Part shown: piece after piece, positions 47,805 to 59,097 of the stretch | Numbering within the stretch: position 1 is the stretch's first letter | How the letters are laid out: every line of letters begins with the position of its first letter | NCBI GenBank assembly: GCA_037576195.1 | Contig: CM075102.1 | Location: forward strand, 13,450,745 to 13,514,744 | Direction: 5' to 3' | DNA from: Phytoseiulus persimilis | Taxonomy: Eukaryota; Arthropoda; Arachnida; Mesostigmata; Phytoseiidae | DNA length: 64,000 nucleotides | Program-made: the position numbers and the translations under genes | The notes under the pieces: generated by a model | Seen by the model: only the letters and a program-made list of their open reading frames with translations | The model's database searches: none | What the model was told of the DNA's origin: nothing

Positions 47805-48159
47805 TGGTGATGACAGCGACGAGGAGAGTATCTTCCTTGGACAAAATGTCCACCAGTGTTGTATGTTCCACGATAGAGAGAAACCGAGGTGGGAAGCTCA
47901 TCTTTCATCCTCATATCGCAACGAACAGATTCACTTTGCATCTCAACGGGACAACGGGTCAGTACAAAAGCTCCTCTTTCTTCATCCAGCAGCTGCTCCA
48001 GATCGCATTTTTCGGAGTCAGTTTTTCTTCGTCGGAATCCTCCTCGAGCCGAGACGAGCGCAAGCTTTCACGCTTCCCCGTGAGCCTCAGCGAAGATTGG
48101 GCGGCGCCTGAGTGAGAGGAATTTCCGCGATCGCGGAAACCCCCGGTTCTGCTTTTACT
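47805..48159 (-). CDS. Candidate exon, unknown acidic protein
   Basis: On the minus strand a strong acceptor (a pyrimidine run ending TCATTTTACAG) lies just upstream of 48159. The frame then reads SKSRTGGFRDRGNSSHSG, continues to SSRLEEDSDEEKL and stops at 47959. In the neighbouring frame, from about 48040 to a TGA near 47805, the reading DSEKCDLEQLLDEERGAF continues naturally and is rich in G-initial codons. Adding one base at the A5 run where the frames meet would join them, so this may be one exon with an indel or a pseudogene. No family is recognised. The next candidate exon lies about 100 bases upstream on the same strand, but no donor of fitting phase links them convincingly. Confidence 0.4.
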
Positions 48160-48227
48160 CTGTAAAATGAGAATGGGGAGAGAAAGAAATGCAGAGGAAG
48201 GAGACCGAGGAGGAGGAGACGGAGCAG

Positions 48228-48240
48228 CTAGCGATTTATT
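48228..48240 (-). promoter_or_regulatory. Possible polyadenylation signal
   Basis: AATAAA on the minus strand (TTTATT on the plus strand, near 48236), about 25 bases downstream of a stop codon that closes the candidate exon at 48263-48621. It would suit that exon being a last exon, which conflicts with splicing onward to 48159. Confidence 0.3.
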
Positions 48241-48262
48241 GGAAAACGTGCAACGAGTGCAT

Positions 48263-48621
48263 TCACAAACGACAGACTGAGAGACAGAGAAAGAGAGCGG
48301 GGAAGTGTAAGGCAACGGTGCTGCGATATCTATGAGAAGAGGAAGGAAGAAACGCGAATGCGTTCTGCATCGAGTTCTTTCCTGTTTCCGGCCGAAAACT
48401 AAAGTAACAAAGAGCACCGCGGCTGTCGATTCGCGCGGGTGGGACATCATCCGCGGAGATCCTTCGATGAGCAGACTCCCACGCGTCGGAATCTTCGATG
48501 AGAGGGGTTTCTCGATGTGGAGTGTCCGAGGTTTCAAGAAGAGAAGCGGGATGTTCCGAGCTGCTCTGATCTGAACTCCGAAGTGTCCACGCGCCAGCCT
48601 CAAAAGTCACCTCCCCCGAGG
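48263..48621 (-). CDS. Candidate exon, unknown Ser/Asp/Glu-rich protein
   Basis: A strong minus-strand acceptor (CTCTCGTCTCCCTCAG) opens a frame reading SGEVTFEAGAWTLRSSDQSS and later LIEDSDAWESAHRRISADD, down to a TGA at about 48263. The codons are rich in G at the first position, as expected for coding sequence. The last 30 or so residues become hydrophobic and pyrimidine-derived, more like untranslated sequence, so the true coding end or a donor probably lies before them (GTGGGA after DSDA is one possibility). No domain is recognised. AATAAA follows the stop. Confidence 0.4.
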
Positions 48622-48836
48622 CTGAGGGAGACGAGAGCTATCGATCGTATAGCGAGGAGAGTAGGTGTACATGACTCCAAGTGCACTCACGAGCTAGCGG
48701 GGCCCATTCATCACACGAGCCACAGATGGGGCCGATTATCCATCTATCGCTTCCAGCCGGCTCGAGACAAGATCGCCGGGAAGTATAATGGAAATCACCT
48801 AGAGTCTGAAAGCTCGCATCAAGCACAGAAAGAGGT

Positions 48837-48853
48837 CCCCCCCCCCCCCCCCC
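48837..48853. repeat. C17 homopolymer
   Basis: Seventeen consecutive C residues with no visible transposon end beside them. Confidence 0.9.
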
Positions 48854-49774
48854 AACCAGTCTTGCCCCGACCTGGACCTCGGGGAGACTTCTCGAGGCTA
48901 TTCTCGTGCGTTTCCGGGAATTCGGTTGCAGTGACATGAATGAGGACATTCGAATGTCCTTACAACCATCGATTCGCTTAGGCACGTTATTTACGTATCG
49001 TCGCTGTTCGTCGAGACCAAGAGGTTAATGAGAACGTTACTCCGATTCCGCGAAGGCCTCCGCATGTTGCATTATCGGAACACCATCAGGAAGATGCTCC
49101 TTCCAGGAACTTCAGGGAACCTCAAGAATCTTGGAATGACGAAACAAGGATCGGAATCGAGTAGTTCATCGAGTGAGAACGAGTTTCCTTTCGTACGCAG
49201 ACGAGGCAGGCAAAGTCGTGGTCGATAGCTTTCCGGGTTATTCTGATATGGCTCGATCCAACCCGCGGCTGATCGCACGGAAGTTATGTCGAGAAAACCA
49301 CGTGAGAAGGTATGCATCGAGTCAATGTCTGATCGAATCCTCACCCGGATTCTCGGACGTAAGTCGCGTCTCATCCCTTTCGATCATGCCAACCAATCGA
49401 GTGCGATGAGAACAAGTGTGGATGTGGGCTTTGTTCGATTATCACCCTTTCGCGGGTAGAAACTGAGGTCGAGCAGAATCCCCACCTGCTTGCATGGTTC
49501 TTCTGGTATCTGAACTTTGCAACAAAGTTCAGATGGTCGCACATGCATCAGCGCGAAGCTCCAGTGTTCGGAGCGAGACACAGAGGCGTGAGAATCACAA
49601 AAGTTGTGTGGAAATAGACAACTTTGCGGACCTCTGAGAGCGTTTTCGAAACTCCCCCGCGGTCTCTTTGCCTGAATTTCAGACAGGAATGAAGTTCGTC
49701 CGAAGGCTAGGATCGGTCGCAATAACGACCTGGCTCGGCGGAATCTGCTCATCCTTCTTCGGGTCCTCCTTCTT

Positions 49775-50112
49775 TTATAAAGTAAATAAATCTCCTGTAA
49801 ACATGTCGCATGGCGGGAGGAGGAGGGATTTCAACTCTTTCGAATGAACGGAGATCAGCCGATTCGGGGCATCGAAAGCATGGTGCTGCTTTATCGATGG
49901 GTCCATCACTTCGGCCTCGACCCGCACGACATGTGAATCACGTTGGCTCGAAGCAAGACCCTCAGTGAAGAATTCATCACCCAGAACCGCAGCTCGCTCA
50001 AATGTAAACTCTTCGCTGTCGCATACCTTCTGCACCCTCCCCACGCAAGAGCAATCGCAAAGGAGAATCTCCACCAGCTTCGGAGCGGTCAAAGCGTTGT
50101 CAACAACGAAGG
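49775..50112 (-). CDS. Candidate terminal exon, unknown protein
   Basis: A good minus-strand acceptor (a pyrimidine-rich stretch ending GCTTCTTGCACAG) leads into a single open frame of about 110 codons ending in TAA at 49775-49777. The reading begins FVVDNALTAPKLVEILLCDC, continues with DSEEFTFERAAVLGDEFF and ends LPPCDMFTGDLFTL. Purines, especially G, dominate first codon positions although the strand is not unusually purine-rich. This makes it the most convincing coding stretch in the window. I recognise no family, signal peptide or membrane segment. The rest of the gene would lie at higher coordinates, but I found no matching upstream exon. Confidence 0.5.
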
Positions 50113-50400
50113 CTGTGCAAGAAGCGACAACAACTGACAAAATCAGATGTCACTGCGCTCTTTCGGTCGCAGCATCTGTGCTCGACCACCTCAGTGGGAC
50201 GACACTGGAGCAAGTCTAGCAGAAGCCACCGTGTATAGGTAGGTGTGCAGAAGGAATTCTCCGTCAGCCGGTGGGGATGAGAACGACAAAAAAAAACAGC
50301 GGGACGACGCGGACGGGGAAGAGGACAAGTTGGAGAATCTCAAGGATCGTCCACTTCACTCGAGTCGAGTTGACTGAACTCGACTCGTAGGAATGCTATT

Positions 50401-50685
50401 GTGCGTCGGGAACGAAAGCACACGTTAGAGATAGTCACCAACCTGCAGAGTGCTCAGCCGAAGGCAGCTGGACGGTTCGCCTTATTGGGATACGAAGCCC
50501 TTGAGGGTCACAGTGTGGAGCTGCTGAGAATCAATCGACTACCGGAAAATGATCGAAACTCAACCCAGCAGAGGAGTAATAGTGCCATCCGCTTGGTCAA
50601 GCGTCCACCCGACCGATTCCTTGATGGTTGTCCCGAGCATTTCCGAATATTTTTTGATGAAGCATGGATGATGTTCGCAAAGTAG
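50401..50685 (+). CDS. Candidate ORF or exon, unknown protein
   Basis: A plus-strand frame of 94 codons from a GTG to a TAG reads RRERKHTLEIVTNLQ and later VELLRINRLPENDRN, ending FFDEAWMMFAK. No minus-strand frame competes here. GTAGGA overlapping the stop could instead act as a donor. First positions are purine in nearly 60 percent of codons, within the coding range. No domain is recognised, and no ATG start or clear acceptor was found, so the 5' limit is uncertain. Confidence 0.3.
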   Translation: MRRERKHTLEIVTNLQSAQPKAAGRFALLGYEALEGHSVELLRINRLPENDRNSTQQRSNSAIRLVKRPPDRFLDGCPEHFRIFFDEAWMMFAK

Positions 50686-50689
50686 GAAC

Positions 50690-53600
50690 GACGGGCAAGC
50701 TTTCATCTTTCATTCGATTTCGCTTCTCGGAGCTGAGTAAGCGGCCAGAAGCCCTCAGGACGAGTACCTCTCCGACACGGCCTTGAAGGCTTACGATGCG
50801 TCAAGCACGCGTGATGCATCTTACGCGGAACGGCTTACAAGGCCTGTGCATTGCGAGTATGTCCCGGAGCATTCACTGCGGGAGAGCGGGGAAAAACAGA
50901 TCCGCCCGTCGGAGCTGCTCGCTTCGAAGGCAGACGGGGAAGACGCAGTCAACCACGAACTGACTACCAGGAATGGGCACGCTCGTTGTCATGAATGTGA
51001 CTACAGTCATCATCGGAGGATGTTGCCATTCTATCACTTCGAAAACGGTGGAGACAAGGACGACACGGCGTTGGCTCGTGTATTGAGCTGCTCCGTGAGC
51101 GACAAGAACCATAATTGAGAGCCATCTCATAGCTTGGAAGTCCTGAGGCAGATGACAAGTCAGCAACCGCGGCCGACAATCGGAGTTCGTGTCCGAGGGC
51201 TCCTTTTCGTGACTCTCGCCGGCGCCAGCGTTCAAATCCGAGCAACCAGTCATTCAGCTCATTTTCCAACCTTCGCATCGAATGGGAATCACTGATACCA
51301 TCTTCGATGTGAGACAGCGAGACATTACCTAGTTTCATGGATCTTCCAGATCATCGGGAGATATGACCCGGTTCGAGCGATACTTGTGTTTCCGAGCTCC
51401 GGTGCCCTCGGCACGGACAACTTGTGTTAACAAGAATATTGTCCCAAGCAACACGAACTTCGCTGTTCTTCGAGAGCGAATCAGCCGAATACGAAGCCTG
51501 CGATGAGAGAACATTCGCCGGATTCTAAATGAACATCACAGACTTCCTGCTTTGCTTTGGGCAACTTGCTTGCTTTGTCACAAATCGCTTCTGAGATCAT
51601 TTCCAAAAAGAGTCCTCGGGAACCGATTTCTAGAATAGGTTAGAATGAAAAGAAAGTTCATTGCTCGAGCATGAACCTCGACGGCTTCTTGTGGCGATCA
51701 GTGGATGACGTATTGCAAACTTTCCGTTTGCGACAACACCAAGCAAACACCGAACCTTGTAGAACTCAGAGCGCGCGCACCACTACAGAACCGGAGACGA
51801 AAAATGGTGAGGGTTTCTGTGAATAAAACACGGGGGATTACACCAACGAGAGCTCGACTGATTTTGTAACGTAGCCCGACCGCGGACTCCGGAGGAAAAA
51901 AACAGACACTCACCGCGATGTACGAAGTCGAGTGCTCAGCATGTCAACCGCGTCATCGAGGCAGAACTTGTTGCCGCCCGGCTTGGCGAGAGCAATTTCG
52001 TCAAACGGTAAACAAGATTCTGCGCAAATCCGCCTTTAACGAAATTCTCTCTGTCGCGCCCGGCGGCGGAGCTCTCCGTGGAGTCGTTGTTGGACAAGGG
52101 AAGGAACATCTTAAAGCCCAAAAGTGACAGGCAGCAAACAAACCGAAGGCGACTGTCGGAGATTTCATATCTCAACAGCTGCCTCGGAACTGGCGAGAAG
52201 ACACGAGGACAAACGGGGAGCACGCATCCTGATGGAGGGAACGCGTGGTGGCGCCGAGCGAGGGATTGAGGACGAAGGACCCGGGGCCGGTGATCGGTGG
52301 AGAAAATGGGAGAAACAAACAAACAGGTAAGCAAACAGCAAGCATCGTTTCCCGTGCTGCTATCGAGGGACCACGTCAAGCTGACAGAGGAACAGCAAGC
52401 ACAACTGACAGCGAGGCGTTGCAGCCCCGACTCCCACTCGACTGGGCCGCCGATTGCAAAGAGACCAACCGTCGTGACCGTGCCGCAGGACAAGCTCGCG
52501 ACAGCGCCGCTGGAGCGGGAACGAAAGCACAGAAGAGAAATGAACTCCATCTAGCAGGACAGCGCTACGTCAACAAATCATGCAAACCCCATTATCGGTC
52601 TGGTTCCCATAGCTGAGATTCACCTTCGGGGAACAACGGAAGCCGCTGAGCGGGATTGAGGAGGTAGTAGAAGAGAACGAAGTTGAAACTAAGGTGGGAA
52701 TTCGACAAATTACGACAGACGAGACTTTGAGAAGGGGGAGCGGGATCGAACTGTCGAAGGTGGTAAAAGCAGAACAATTCATTCCCTCCCGACGAGAGTT
52801 CTCAACTCCGATGTAAGGGACCGCGGAGGAAAACTCGAAGAGCCAACACGAAAACAATTTCCTCGAAAGACACAGGGTAGGAATTTCCAATCAGCAATAC
52901 TGTGCAGTCCTCTCCTCACACAGAAGCTGAGGTTTGCGCACTAACCTTCTTTTCCTGGGACGAATCGGGGGATTCGTGGGGCGGGCTTCCGGCGAGGCGC
53001 CCGAAGTTTGAACTCGAGCGAATACTCGATTCGGGACCGAAGCTGACGGCGAACTTCGGGGCTTCGGTGGAGTTTCGGTGTACGTCTTAGAGAACTAATG
53101 ATGTCCACCCACAGTTCTTGAATGCCTATAGGTCACAAGAATTGCGTTTGGACAATCAGTAGTTCCGTCGCCGAGCGTAGCCGCTCGGCGGCGGCTGGAG
53201 AGGGGGTCTCCGTCCAATGAGCGAGTTGTCCGTGCGATTCGGCCGCGGTCTCCCGGCTCAGAAACCGGTGATGTGGGCTGATCCTAGCCGAGAGCGCGCT
53301 GGGAAATCACGCCCGTGAGCCTACGGTGGAGGGTCGACGCGGTGCACAATCCTGAGTCGAGTCCGTGGGGCTGATCGTAGCACATCCTGATCCCGACTTC
53401 TGTGGGCGCGACTCGCTTCGATTCCAGCTCCGATCCGGTCGGATTCGGGACTGACGGTTCCGCGAACGTTGATCGGAGAACTGAGGAGGCAACGCCGTAG
53501 CTCGCAGGGCGTGGGTGAGCTGCAGCACCGCTCAGGACGGACGTATGGAGCTCTATCAACTCGCTCGCTGCCTGCTTTCAATTCGGGCTGCTCGGGCCTT

Positions 53601-54540
53601 CGCAGATTTGCTTCGCTGCGACTGTGCGGAGCACGGGGATGGCCGTCTGCACTGCGCGCACTGCAGACACCACCACCACAAGCTGCCTACTCGGGTATGC
53701 TTGTTTTGGGCGACTTCCCGCTCGCCCTCCAGCCAGCTACGGCGGGGGGTTAGAACTCTACGAAACTCTGTAGAATGATTACCGGGTCTTGGGGCGGCCT
53801 TATCTCGCGAACGAGTCATGGCGCTCGAATCCGGCGCGAACCGTCGAATTTCCCATCTATACGGAGCCATCACAATCTGATACGAGCATGCGCCGCTCAT
53901 GAGAAGAAGCGGCTCGAATTTTGCGAAACCGACTGAAGCGCGATCATATCGCAGCAGAACTGCTCTCAAACCGAACGATGTGTCGGTGAAAACGATCCGG
54001 CCAGCAAGCTCCGGACGAAGGCCCTCGAAGTTGAGAGATCGAGATACAGAAGCAGAGTCGTGATCCTCAGAGAACCCCCCTCCGGGAAACAAAATCACTA
54101 CACGACTTTTCTACCGAATGCCCTCCCGCCCTCCGGAGAAGGGGAGACGGGGAATTGATTCGTGCACGGATTCACTGGAAACGTTTGTGGGCGGAGGAGA
54201 TTCGAATCTCAAGGCGGAACAGGTACTCGCCGACGGGCGTGATCGATTGAGCTCGTCACCTCGACCCAAGTGTGTAGCGATTCGATGTGCCAACCGAGGA
54301 GATCTACTGCCGTTGATCACCGAACCCTTCGCAACGGTTCCGAGCAAGTGTTTCGAATCAACGAGGACGACGACTTCCGTTAGCTCGATTGATTGATTGA
54401 TTGATTTGGCGAGTGGTCAAGTGATCGCGGTCGGCGAAATCATCTCTTGTCAGCAGATCCAGCGCCTCGTCATTCGTCATCGAACTCTCTACCTCGCCCA
54501 ACCGATTCTTCGAGGTCGACAGCACAGCTGAGAGAGCTGT
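50690..54540. other. No supported gene
   Basis: Overlapping open frames, the longest 204 codons (minus strand, 51936-52550), without recognisable domains. A short frame near 53540-53780 contains CDCAEHGDGRLHCAHC, a Cys/His cluster that does not fit a known finger. Nothing else stands out. Confidence 0.4.
54387..54409. repeat. GATT tetranucleotide microsatellite
   Basis: Five GATT units in a row. Confidence 0.85.
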
Positions 54541-54551
54541 GACGTGGGAAA

Positions 54552-55121
54552 ATGGTGGCGACCATGTGCGTGGTCGCGCGATCGCCTCCGAACAAACACC
54601 ACCGGTCGCGAGGCTGCACGCATCGACCCCCCAACGAAAGTCATTTGCAACGAGCAGAACAGCCACGTGGGATTTCCCCGCATGATTGCCTGCTCTCGTT
54701 TTCCCCGATACCCGGCACACCGCAAACAGCTGCGAGCGCTAGCAGATCAGTACTCACGCCAGATGGACGTCTCGCGACGAAGTTTGCTCCGAGCACACAA
54801 CAAATGGATTCCGTCAACGAACAGCTGCAACCAGCTGCTGCCATCTGCCGCACCGACAGCGAACCGAACAGGTTGTCCCAGCTCGGGGAGGAATTGAACT
54901 ATGGCGACGACGACGACGACGACGACGAAATTCACAAGTCGAACGAGGCGCGGGCCAGGACTACGAACGCCACAGACGAACCAACGAAATCGTCAGGAGA
55001 ATCAAACCCGGTTCCAGCGGAAGTGTGTTCGTGGATGAACGAAGCGGTCAAGGAAGCTCCTCGGGGCCGATGCACGACAACATCTGTTGACAGGAGTCTG
55101 CTCGCTATGCCCCGGCGTTGA
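54552..55121 (+). CDS. Candidate protein with Asp run, 189 codons
   Basis: A complete frame from ATG 54552 to TGA, with an in-frame TGA a few bases upstream, so this ATG would be the start if the gene is unspliced. The N-terminal third is basic and looks less protein-like. From about residue 70 the reading is hydrophilic: MDSVNEQLQPAAAICRTD, then GEELNYGDDDDDDDEIHKSN with a run of seven Asp from a GAC repeat, then VCSWMNEAVKEAPRG. About 39 percent of codons in this second half begin with G, a strong coding sign even allowing for the GAC repeat. No domain is recognised. It faces a proline-rich minus-strand frame, which overlaps only its last 120 bases. Confidence 0.4.
   Translation: MVATMCVVARSPPNKHHRSRGCTHRPPNESHLQRAEQPRGISPHDCLLSFSPIPGTPQTAASASRSVLTPDGRLATKFAPSTQQMDSVNEQLQPAAAICRTDSEPNRLSQLGEELNYGDDDDDDDEIHKSNEARARTTNATDEPTKSSGESNPVPAEVCSWMNEAVKEAPRGRCTTTSVDRSLLAMPRR
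54904..54928. repeat. GAC trinucleotide repeat
   Basis: About seven GAC/GACGA units. In the 54552 frame it encodes the Asp run. Confidence 0.9.
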
Positions 55122-55129
55122 GGGGCATG

Positions 55130-55475
55130 GGCGCTTTATAGGAGACGTGGGAGAGGGCAACGGCGGAGAGTCAGGAGAGTAAGGAGAACCGGTCCCCTGA
55201 TTGGTGGTCGTTCGAGGGCGGCGGACGAAGAGGGCATCGGAGGGAAGGGGTCGTTTCGGAGGCACCGGAGGCGGCATTTGAGGGGCCTCGATCAACAGCA
55301 GGCCAAGAAGCTCGGAAAGAGATCGCCTTCTTCGAGACGCTGCCGCTGCTTCTGCTGCTGCCGCCGCCGCGGCCGCGAAAAGGACGAAAGGAGGGGCGAT
55401 CCTACGGGAGTCGGGGTGCGTTCGCTTTTTCGTTCGCCAACTCCTTAGCGCACTCGGTTGTTGGTGTCAGGGGCG
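55130..55475 (-). CDS. Candidate exon with poly-Ala and SH3-ligand-like proline-rich region
   Basis: The minus-strand frame opens after a TGA near 55477. It reads a poly-Ala run encoded by mixed GCG/GCA codons, then RRRRSLSELLGLLLIEAP, then MPPPVPPKRPLPSD, then GTGSPYSPDSPPLPSPTSP and IKRPCPSTP. PPPVPPKRP fits the class II SH3-ligand pattern P-x-x-P-x-K/R, and the S-P repeats look like proline-directed phosphorylation sites. This suggests a signalling adaptor or scaffold protein, but no family can be named. A pyrimidine tract before the Ala run could mark an acceptor near 55340. The frame continues to a TGA near 55002, overlapping the plus-strand candidate; that last part is less protein-like. 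Confidence 0.4.
55330..55376. repeat. Imperfect CTG/CCG triplet repeat
   Basis: Alternating CTG, CCG and CTT triplets. On the minus strand it encodes the Ala run of the candidate exon. Confidence 0.85.
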
Positions 55476-55479
55476 GCGG

Positions 55480-56500
55480 CGGCGTCGTCTCTCGGTCTGT
55501 CGGCCGGAGAACATCACGCCTCGGATAATCACTAGCTGTCATCTGGAGCTCGCTGCCGAAGAGAACCGGCCATCCGAGCATGCAGGGGCAGTTGTTCGAG
55601 TGTCTGCCCGTGGTCCGCAGCCACAGGTCCATCGTGAAAAGAAGTCTCCCACTCCTGAGAGGCGAACTCTTCTCGGGACAACGGATGCTTAATGAACAAC
55701 TCCTCGAAGCTCCTCATTCACTTGCTAGTCAGTTCGCCGAGCGACCGGTCCGACTGACTCGTTGGCCGACCTGCTCTCCAAACATAACCGGGCGACCGGT
55801 CTGCTCAGCAGCCAAACCGAGCGACCTCTCGAGTCAGGCAAATTTCTACCTTCCTGGCAAGCACGCGCGAGGATTGCCTACTGTCCGTTGCTCACTGGCC
55901 GAGAATACACACTCGGAGCAACGAGGAACTAGCTCGGAGGAACGGGACAACGAGCGTACGAAACAGGAAATCACCGGGAAGAGCTTCGATCTTTGGTTGC
56001 AGAGCTCGAGAATTAGGGAACCAGTGAACGAGATCTGAGCTACGAGGCCAGCTGAAGCTCGGAGAAATCGTCTGTTGTCGACGTTGATTGTTCAACAAGA
56101 GGAATGGATGCCGTTTTCTGCAGCCGTAAACTGTCACTTCGGGACATTTTCCAAGCCAAAGGCCAGTGTCCAACTTTCCTGAGCCGGCTACCTACGCAGA
56201 GCGCACGGAGGGCTTGAGAGAATCGCGTTGCGGGAATTCGAACATGAATAACTGCCTCGCGAACAGAATCCATTCAGCTGTGAGGAGAGATTCAATTCCA
56301 GTTTGTACTTCCGATCAGACAAGCTCCAAGTACTGGTAATGGTCAAGTGCAACTCCAATCGCATGTCTAGATTCTGTTCTGCGCTTCCCTACGATCTCTT
56401 GGAGCTGGACACCGGCCTTGTTTGTAAGTCTTGTCCGGATTCTTCTACTGTGGCCTCGAATCCCCCATCTTCAACTCCCCCAACTGCTGTTGTATTTTCA
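55480..56500. other. No supported gene
   Basis: Short overlapping frames, the longest 152 codons on the plus strand (55580-56038), without recognisable domains or repeats. Confidence 0.4.
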
Positions 56501-56503
56501 CCC

Positions 56504-56560
56504 AATAGAGGCTTGCGTTGAGGTCGGGGTTCGATTCCAAGGCCAGCGAGAACTGTGTTT
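56504..56560 (+). repeat. B-box repeat family, copy 1
   Basis: Begins AATAGAGGC and contains GGGGTTCGATTCC followed by GGCCAGCGAGAACTGTG. The same ordered motifs occur reverse-complemented at 57160-57231. The GGTTCGATTCC core is a RNA polymerase III B box, so a tRNA- or SINE-derived origin is possible. No A box is evident. Confidence 0.45.
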
Positions 56561-57159
56561 GCCGCTACTTTTCGCGATACCTGAGTGAAAACAGTTGCGG
56601 CAGGAACCGAATCTTTCGGTTGTATGACCGTATGTGCAGTTCCCTCCCTGGGACCTGTCAGGACCACCGCATGAAAGAATCTTGCATTCCGGGAAGCGTT
56701 GTTCTCGCGCGAAAATCCCCCATGTTCCGCCGGGATCGGCGTCATCTCAAGGGTTGGCTTAAAACCACCGATACCTTTTCCGGGAGCTGAGGTGGCGAGT
56801 TGATAGCCTTGAAGAGGATATGAAGAGGCTGCGAGAGATGCATGGAATCACAGGGAAGGTATCAAGTCAGGTTTATTCGTTGTTCGAGTCGATCCCGGGC
56901 TAGTTCGTTCTATTCGATTTCATCCCATCGCAGTCCAATATACCGAATGTTATCGAGATGACCTCGTGTGATCGTTTCGTCCGATTCAACTATGATGTCC
57001 CCTCGATATCCCGCGGAAGTCAAGGTTCGCCATGAACGGACGCTCGAACGTTCGGATTTTTACGAACCGACTGGATCGCCCTGCGTCACAAGTGCACGCA
57101 AGCCACTACCGCGCCGTCGCAAGCGGTCAGTCAGTGAGGTAGCGATGGGTTCGATCTAA

Positions 57160-57231
57160 CGACAGGTTCTCTGGGCAGGACCCGAACCCTAGTCCCTGGG
57201 GAGGGCAAGCTGCCGAGAACCCGCCTCTATG
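57160..57231 (-). repeat. B-box repeat family, copy 2, with long hairpin
   Basis: On the minus strand it begins ATAGAGGCGGG and contains GGGTTCGGGTCC, then CCCAGAGAACCTGTCG, matching copy 1 in order. It also forms an inverted repeat: GGTTCTC then GGCAG at 57165-57178 pairs with CTGCC then GAGAACC at 57210-57221, enclosing about 31 bases. An RNA of either strand could fold into a 12-bp stem with a two-base bulge. Confidence 0.5.
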
Positions 57232-59090
57232 AAGAAGAGAAATGTTTGGATCCCAGCAGCGCTAGCTCCGAAAAAACGGTTCCCACTTCCTCTTGGCTCG
57301 CTGCCCCACAACTCGTCGGAGTGCGGCTTTGGACCAACCTAGGGTGCCGACATATTAACCTGACCAAATTCTGTGGGTATGGGTATGGGTTTATTGATCT
57401 TGACTCGAATTGAGATATGTACAGGTTTACATTCTGTTCGAGTCAGCCTTTCTCTTAATTCTAAGTCTGGAATATTCGAGTAGGAGTTCACCACACTAGC
57501 GAAACAGTGGAGATTTGTCACAGGCCCAAGCACGCCCACGCTGAATCCGAGTTCCGTGGTTTGTGTCCGGTAAACTTCGGGAATCGGTCGGCGATTCTCA
57601 ACGTAGTGTCAGAAGTTCAGGCACGTCGGTGGCTGCTGTGGAACATCACAGGAAAGGTTTCGCGATTCAATCGATTTCCGACCTGATAACTCGAAGGTAC
57701 AACGAGTTCCTATGGTTGTAGCCGACATTACCGCGAAGGAACCCAGGAAGGTCACAGTGGAGGGAAGAATCGGTTACCGGATGCGACCGAGATTGCGAGG
57801 GCAAGCGAGAGGAGGGAAGTCAGTATGCTACGTGAGGGAACGGGATCTAAGTAATGATCGAGGACGGAGAAACGAGGGAAAAATTGATTCGGGAGACTTC
57901 CTCTGACCGTAACAGCGGGAAACCGAGATTCCTCATGCAGAATATCGGAACGCAATGGTTCTGGGACGTTGCTCCCACGATCCGGGAATCTAGCTCGGTG
58001 TCGAGAACATCGCAGCCCCTGATCGTGACTCGAGTATAGGGCACCCGCCCGGTCAACTCTGACTCTTGGTCAAACTCTTAGCGCCAGGTTATCCAGCGAG
58101 CGAAATCAGAGCGTTGGAGTGGGTCCGGGTGGGCGAGCAAGCGAGCTAGAGGCTCTCACTTTGAAGATTGAAATGTCTCTTGGAAAAATAAATCGCCACC
58201 TTCCATTCCACGGTCATGCTCCGAGGCGCAAAAAGTTTCAGCCGCTCACTCACTCACTTACAGGTTGCTTTTCTCAGCAGCGGCCGCGGCCCGCAGCAAG
58301 AGTGGCTGATCGGCCCGCTCGGCGCTCCGCCGCGGTTTCCCTCACTGATCGCTTCACCATACGCTATAGGCAAAGACTTTCGAGAGTCGGTCTTGCTCGC
58401 AGGAGCCACCGCTCGAATCGTCATCATGGTCGTTGAAGGGAAGCCAAGCGCCCGGTGAGGGGAGGAACTGGGGAGAGGCTCGCTTGCAAGAGCGGAAAGA
58501 AATTGCGCGAGTCGGCACAATCCAAGCGAACCTCTCTCGATCAACTTCAGATGGAAAAAAGGAAGGCCATCCACTAGAACGAAACAGAAAATCATCAAAC
58601 TTCAACTCTCGGATTGGACGGCGCCGAGAGAAGACTCCCGCCGTCTCACGTGCTCTCACTTCCTGCGCAGCCGAGAAGTTTCTCATTTCTTTCGAAACCT
58701 TCCACCCTGTGTTACCCCATGCTCCGCTATTCTGGAAGAACTCCAGCACTCGAATCGATGCCCTTGATTCCGAATCTGAGACTGAGAGTTTTTCCTTCCC
58801 CACCGAGTTGCATAACGTCCCTCGGTTTGTTCCGAGGAGGCTCTGAGATAGGTTGGACGAGCCGATTGCAATATGTTCAATTAATGAGTCCTTCCCGATG
58901 TTCCTTGCAATCAGGATCGAATTAGCGAAGGACCAAATAGAAAAAAAAGCGGCCCCCGCTCTCAATATGATCAGACCTCATCGTAAGTCTCGAAGTACAG
59001 TCCTGCATTTCGGAATTGATGATCACTGGGGCCTGGAAGTTCAGGAATACTATACTGACTAGACCATAAATCAATCCACGGATATTCAAG
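57232..59090. other. No supported gene; LINE/SINE-tail-like CCCATA repeat
   Basis: Near 57371-57392 the minus strand has AATAAACCCATACCCATA, a poly(A)-signal-like hexamer running into a CCCATA repeat, as at the 3' ends of some LINEs or SINEs. The adjoining minus-strand frame (57339-57539) is not recognisable. Elsewhere, frames of up to 203 codons overlap on both strands without domains. Confidence 0.35.
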
Positions 59091-59097
59091 GGAACAA

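Noticed and set aside
51936-52550. 204-codon minus-strand ORF rich in Ser, Cys and Leu
   Set aside because: It is the complement of a purine-rich plus strand; the composition explains the open frame and no motif is present.
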